This document shows positions 59,863 to 64,000 of a stretch of DNA of 64,000 nucleotides, in pieces. The position numbers were made by a program, and so were the translations under genes. The stretch covers positions 1,507,463 through 1,571,462 of the forward strand of contig NZ_NIDE01000001.1 of the NCBI RefSeq assembly GCF_002197845.1. The letters run 5' to 3'. This DNA comes from Fimbriiglobus ruber (lineage in GTDB: Bacteria; Planctomycetota; Planctomycetia; Gemmatales; Gemmataceae). Each line of letters opens with the position of its first letter. The stretch's first letter is position 1. The notes beneath the pieces were generated by a model. That model did no database searches. It had not been told where the DNA came from and saw only the letters and a list, made by a program, of their open reading frames with translations.

Positions 59863-60217
59863 TCAGAACGCAGAGAACGGCGTCCCAGCCGTCGATGGCG
59901 TCCCACGCGGTCTTTGAGACGCACTGGTAGGTCGCGCCGTTGAACACGATCTGATCGCCCGACACATCCCGGGCCACGTCGATGACGTTGCGCTGCAAGT
60001 AGACGTTCACGTAGCTCCGCTGGAGTTCCAGGCCGTACCGCTCGTAGAGGTCGCGGGGGACCGGTTGGACGCTCCCGTAGAAAGTAACCGGCGGGGCATA
60101 AGTGGTGACGTATTGCCCGACGTCGTTCGGGGTGCGGAATTGGTAGGCGTAATACTGAAAACACTGCTTCCCGAGGACGCGGAAGGCCATCCCCAAGATA
60201 TTCGCGCCGGGAATCAT
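59840..60217 (-). CDS. Head-tail joining region protein
   Basis: A 125-residue intact protein, MIPGANILGMAFRVLGKQCF, QYYAYQFRTPNDVGQYVTTY and DVSGDQIVFNGATYQCVS then a Trp-rich end. The gene lies between the gp10-like connector and the neck terminator. ATG 60217 overlaps the upstream stop as ATGA. Probably a neck/collar component; exact family uncertain. Confidence 0.6.
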   Translation of the reverse strand: MIPGANILGMAFRVLGKQCFQYYAYQFRTPNDVGQYVTTYAPPVTFYGSVQPVPRDLYERYGLELQRSYVNVYLQRNVIDVARDVSGDQIVFNGATYQCVSKTAWDAIDGWDAVLCVLITEPAAC

Positions 60218-60760
60218 TTCGTTTCGGTCGTATGCGTCAGGGTTGTAATCATGAGCTTTGAGTCGATTAACGGTTTGTCTGATGTTCCGCTTGCCAATTG
60301 GTAGCCGGGCTGGCGAACACGCGCGGCGGCTTCGCCGACGGTCGCGCCGGTGATTTTCAGAGCCGGGTTCTTGTGCTTCATCGCGCGGAGTTCCAAGGTG
60401 ATGGGTGAGAGCGGCGGGGATGTGATCTGGTTAATCGTTTCTTTCACGTCCTCCTGGGCTCGTTCCCCGAGGCCGTCCATCACTGCGAACGCTGTGAGTG
60501 AACCTTTCAGGACGGCTTTCGCACCCTGAGCGGCGTACTGTTTCCAGTTGTTTTCTTCCGTAGCGATCGTCGGCCGGAAGAACGGGCGGGGTGGGATCGG
60601 ACCGTGACCGAATCCTGAACGGATGCTACAAGGGCGACAGGCGTTCCGTCCTCGTAGGTTGCTGATGGAAACCAGCCGACGCGCGTTTCGATTCCCGAGA
60701 GTTCTTTCAGTCTCGCGGCCAGCGTCTCGAACGCCTTGGGGTTGCCGCGTTGACTTCCAT
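60214..60760 (-). pseudogene. HK97 gp10-like neck protein (frame broken)
   Basis: Starting at ATG 60760 (MEVNA), with a one-base slip near 60740, then FETLAARLKELSGIETRVGW FPSATYEDGTPVALVASVQ, another slip near 60613, IPPRPFFRPTIATEENNWKQ, then GLGERAQEDVKETINQITSP PLSP. FPSA.YEDGTPVA and PPRPFFRPT are signatures of the gp10-like minor tail/neck family. About 180 residues in all. The ATG overlaps the DUF4054 stop (TAATG). Confidence 0.72.
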
Positions 60761-61199
60761 TACCAGCCGTTCCCGAACCGGAACCGGCTTGCCCCGGAAC
60801 ACTCGTCGTGACGTAGAAGCCGCCGCCGAAACTACCTGTAACAGCGCGAGTAACTGCTGCCCGTAGGGGCTCGATTGCAGCCAATACTGCCACGCGTTCG
60901 GTGCCGGAGGCGGTTCCAGGGTCACGCTGATCTTGTCGATCGTCGCACCGGTCATCACCCGGAGTGTTTCCCGCCGCAATCTGCGCGTTGAGGTAGAGGA
61001 GGTGGGCCGTCATCTGGTTGAGGCCAGCGTCTGCTGGGCCACGGTCATGCCGCCCGTGTAGCACCGCCTTTGCGGTTGCTGACATACGCGTCGCCGTGTC
61101 CCAGTAGATCTGGGTCATCGCGGCCGGGTAGAGGACCGTGTTGGCGTACGCCGGGAAGAGTGACCGGAAGGCCGAATCGTTGTACTGGATGCAGCCCAC
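60760..61199 (-). pseudogene. DUF4054 head-tail connector (frame broken)
   Basis: Starts at GTG 61199 with GGAGG five bases before it: GCIQYNDSAFRSLFPAYANT then VLYPAAMTQIYWDTATRMSA, typical of DUF4054 connectors. Slips near 60970 and 60840 lead through ISVTLEPPPAPNAWQYWLQS SPYGQQLLALLQ to GGGFYVTTSVPGQA; a last slip near 60790 gives FRFGNGW and the stop. The family links portal-side connector to the neck. Confidence 0.7.
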
Positions 61200-61211
61200 C
61201 GGAACCTCCGT

Positions 61212-61603
61212 TTACGCGGCCTTCTTCTTGTTCGCCATCGGTTTGATGGTTTCCTTTTTGTCGTCGTCCTTGAAGTCCTGGGGGATGACCGGACAGGCGT
61301 CGGTCTTGGGATCGTGGGTGATCATCTCCGCCGCCGCTACTTCCGGATTCACCTCGGCCTTGCGGACGGTGATGTACCCTTTGGTCATGTGCTGTTTAAA
61401 GTGCAAGTCGTCCTTCAGCCAGTCCATGTCCTCGTCGGAAACGGCGGTGTGGACGCCCAGCGGCGTGCCCAGGTGTTCTGATGCATGCCCGACCCGCCTT
61501 TGATCAGGACGGACCGTTCCGCGATGTTGAGGTCCTTCTGTGGGGCCTGGCGGTACTTGATGTAGCGAGTCGAGTTCGCCATCGTGTTGAAGACGTGAAA
61601 CAT
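61212..61603 (-). CDS. Head-region protein of unknown function (frame broken once)
   Basis: MFHVFNTMANSTRYIKYRQA … RSVLIKGGSGMHQNT, then after a one-base slip near 61475, GTPLGVHTAVSDEDMDWLKD DLHFKQHMTKGYITV and a lysine-rich tail. About 130 residues. ATG 61603 has AAAGGA upstream. It lies directly after the capsid gene; the C-terminal part resembles small head proteins in this position, but no name can be given. Confidence 0.5.
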
Positions 61604-61623
61604 ACTGGAATCCTTTTGCTGTT

Positions 61624-62712
61624 TTAGATGCCGGTCGCGCGGTAGACGGCGTAAGGCCGCTTACACATCACGCCCGCCGTGGCGTTCGAGTAGTCTTCCT
61701 CGTAGCCCTTCGGGAGCTGCTGAACACCCAGCACCTGGAACTTGGCGGGGACGAGTTGGGCGAAGGTGCGGCCGTCGTCGGTCGACAGGTCGTTGACCGC
61801 GTCCGCGTACAGGTAGAACACGTTCGCGCCGCCGTTGGCGCCGTTCAACTGGGGGGCCGACACGATGCGGGTCTTCTTGTACGTCTGGGTCAACCAGTCG
61901 CGCACCGAGATGCCGAAGTCCGAGGTCACCGACAGGTAGTCCACGCAATCCGTCGGAAGCCCCAGGGTCAGGGCGGTCGTTTCGGGATCGATGGTGTCCT
62001 GCGATTGGGTGCGGAGGCCGACGATCGCGGTCCGGATGTCGGCGCAGATTTCGAGGAAGGTCTTTGTCGACCACAAGGTGGAACTGCCGGTGCCGGTGGC
62101 GGCCACGGTGACGTAGGCCGGTAAGCCGGGATCGTTCAGGAAGCCGTAGGTAAAGTTGTTTCCCGAGTTATAACCGTAGAAGCCCACCGCATTCCGCTGC
62201 TGCTCCAGGGCCAGACCGGCCGACTCGCGCTTCGATTCCGCGCTGTTGACCATAATGCGAGCGGCACGCTTCTCTTCCAAGTTGCCGACCCGCATGCCGA
62301 GCTCGAAGCGGACGACGGTCCGCGTCACCCAGTTCTCGTTCCAGCTGGACAGGGGTACGTTGGTCAGGTCGCCGTACGGCACCGCGGAACCGGTGTTTTC
62401 GATGATGCCCTGGACGACTTCTTCGTCCTCCCAACTCCCGGCGGTGTTAATGCCGATGAACTCGTCGATCTTGCGGGCGGCCGTCATCACCTTGACGAAG
62501 CCGGGCAGGAACTGCTGGAGGAACTGCAACTGCACGGGAATGCTGGCCTGGGTCACGTTACCCTGGATCGAGTCCATGCCGAAGCCGGCGTCGATGATCT
62601 TGTCGAGGCCGCCGATGCCGATGCGGTGCAGGTCCTCATAGTCTTCGACGTTGCGGAAGATCAGCGGTCGGACGCTCTTGCCGTCCAACGCGGAGTGGGT
62701 GATGGTTTGCAT
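61624..62712 (-). CDS. Major capsid protein, DUF2184 family
   Basis: A 362-residue intact protein that builds the phage head. Markers: IDAGFGMDSIQGNVTQASIP, KIDEFIGINTAGSWEDEEVV, GNLEEKRAARIMVNSAESKR, LGLPTDCVDYLSVTSDFGIS and the C-terminal SNATAGVMCKRPYAVYRATG. These match the DUF2184/Gp5-like branch of HK97-fold capsids. AGGAGA precedes ATG 62712. Confidence 0.8.
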   Translation of the reverse strand: MQTITHSALDGKSVRPLIFRNVEDYEDLHRIGIGGLDKIIDAGFGMDSIQGNVTQASIPVQLQFLQQFLPGFVKVMTAARKIDEFIGINTAGSWEDEEVVQGIIENTGSAVPYGDLTNVPLSSWNENWVTRTVVRFELGMRVGNLEEKRAARIMVNSAESKRESAGLALEQQRNAVGFYGYNSGNNFTYGFLNDPGLPAYVTVAATGTGSSTLWSTKTFLEICADIRTAIVGLRTQSQDTIDPETTALTLGLPTDCVDYLSVTSDFGISVRDWLTQTYKKTRIVSAPQLNGANGGANVFYLYADAVNDLSTDDGRTFAQLVPAKFQVLGVQQLPKGYEEDYSNATAGVMCKRPYAVYRATGI

Positions 62713-62741
62713 TGAGGTGTCTCCTGATGTGGGTTGAACGG

Positions 62742-63721
62742 TTAGTTAGTCAACTTGATGACGGCGAGGCCGCCGGTGGTGTTGGTCGTGTAGCGGTCGA
62801 CCACGCAATTCGGCACGAACAGGTTGGACGGGCCGGTCATAGCCTCTGGGCTGCCCGAGGATGCGACCGTCTGGCCGCTGGTGTTGAGCGTGTAGGTGCC
62901 GGTGCCGCCGGTGCCACTACCGAACGCGGTAATGACCGTGTTCGGCGCGACTCCAGTGCCGAACACCTGCTGGCCGATGAGCACTTCACCGGAAGTCAGC
63001 GTGGCGATGTGGAGGGTGTCCACGCCGGCCGAAGTCGTGATGTAGGCTGCGGATGCCGCGAACGCCGGGGCGGTTGGTTGGCCGCGGTCATGGCGGTCGC
63101 CGAGCCCACCGTCTGGCTCACGCTGATCGTGTACGTGCCGGTGTAGCCCGTACCCGTCCCCAGCGCGGTGATCCGGGTGCCCGGGGTGACGCCGGTGCCG
63201 GAGATCAACTGGCCGACCGCGAGTTGGCCCGCAGAAACGGCGGACACGGTGAGGGTGGTCGTGCTGATCGTGCCGGTGAAGCTGGTGGTCGGCGTGATGC
63301 TGTTCAGGTTGCCGGTGAGCGGGTCGTAGGTCACCAGGTCGCCCACGTTCGCCGGGCCGGGCAGGTTAACGAAGAAGTACCCCATGTTGGCCAGGAACCC
63401 GATCGAGTTGTCGGGCAGGGTGATGGTGGGGTTCAACGGACCGTTGGTCGTGCCGTACGAAGCGTAGTCCTTCGAGTTCACGAGGATACCGGCGAAGATG
63501 CCGGAGCCGCCCACGGTGGCAGTACCCGCCAGGGCGCTGTTGGTGGTCGGTTCGGGGTTGCCGCCGCTGGTGACGGTGAAGGCGTTGCCGATGATGTTCG
63601 GGGTGCCGTTCGAGAAGAGGTTGAACGGGGTCGCACGGAGCGGGCCGTCGAAGGCCATGTCGCCCACGACGCCGAGCGTCGACCAGATGTTAACGGTGGA
63701 TTGGAAAGTTGCAGCACTCAT
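62742..63721 (-). CDS. Head decoration/cement-like protein with beta repeats (frame broken once)
   Basis: About 326 residues after joining two frames near 63075. The N-terminal half ([56 protein letters not shown]) resembles phage structural cement proteins. It is followed by two ~65-residue repeats of the form VGQ.ISGTGV.PGT.ITALG.GTG.TGTYT…SQTVAS, known from many phage surface proteins. AAGGAG precedes ATG 63721. It lies just upstream of the capsid gene, as decoration proteins usually do. Confidence 0.6.
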
Positions 63722-63753
63722 GGGTGAGTCTCCTTGGGGTTAGCGGTTGACCA

Positions 63754-64000
<247 letters not shown>

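Noticed and set aside
57398..63721. All prophage frame breaks as programmed frameshifts
   Set aside because: They are too many, occur in gains and losses, and lack slippery heptamers; only the IS and tail-chaperone cases have supporting context.

Overview
GC-rich bacterial DNA, most likely from the planctomycete family Gemmataceae (Gemmata/Fimbriiglobus-like). The evidence is a TIGR02996 'repeat-companion' protein, a DUF1573 secreted protein, a kinase-pseudokinase fusion, a formylmethanofuran:H4MPT formyltransferase gene (C1 genes kept by planctomycetes) and secreted proteins with a planctomycete-style Cys/Trp motif. The genus is an inference.

Region 1 (1-19.6 kb) is mixed chromosomal genes. 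It holds the 3' end of mnmG, a two-component pair behind a consensus sigma-70 promoter (the kinase reading frame is broken once near 1856), a ComF-like protein, a DUF1573 protein, a lipoprotein, truD, a ceramidase-like enzyme, a membrane protein, small secreted or zinc-ribbon proteins, ftr/fhcD, an orphan terminase-small-like protein, glmS, a GNAT protein and a sigma-54 activator. The spacers carry unusually long perfect inverted repeats and a dispersed GC-rich repeat family.

Region 2 (20.6-33.8 kb) is an exopolysaccharide locus. A minus-strand run encodes a Wzc-type chain-length/tyrosine kinase, an EpsI-like protein, a polyprenyl-phosphate sugar transferase, two glycosyltransferases (one of the TIGR03087 type), an epimerase and a FemAB protein. 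A divergent plus-strand run encodes a Wza-type lipoprotein, two secreted proteins and a second epimerase. The set resembles XrtA/EpsH exosortase-linked clusters, but no exosortase is present.

Region 3 (34.1-39.2 kb) holds a Ser/Thr kinase with a second, degenerate kinase domain, an esterase, a TPR protein and an ATP-grasp-like protein.

Region 4 (39.4-64 kb) is most of the late region of a contractile-tailed prophage on the minus strand, truncated at the right edge. In transcription order it has head proteins, connectors, sheath, tube, a tail chaperone pair, tape measure, a compact baseplate, fibres and a lysis cassette with spanins. A 1365-bp ISAzo13-like IS splits the tape-measure gene. Accessory genes are a plus-strand superinfection-immunity moron with its own promoter, a Tad2-like (DUF2829) protein and an HNH endonuclease. 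The prophage has about 28 single-base-type frame breaks, while the 39 kb of host DNA has one. That means either decay or base-calling error, and any broken frame here should be read with this in mind.
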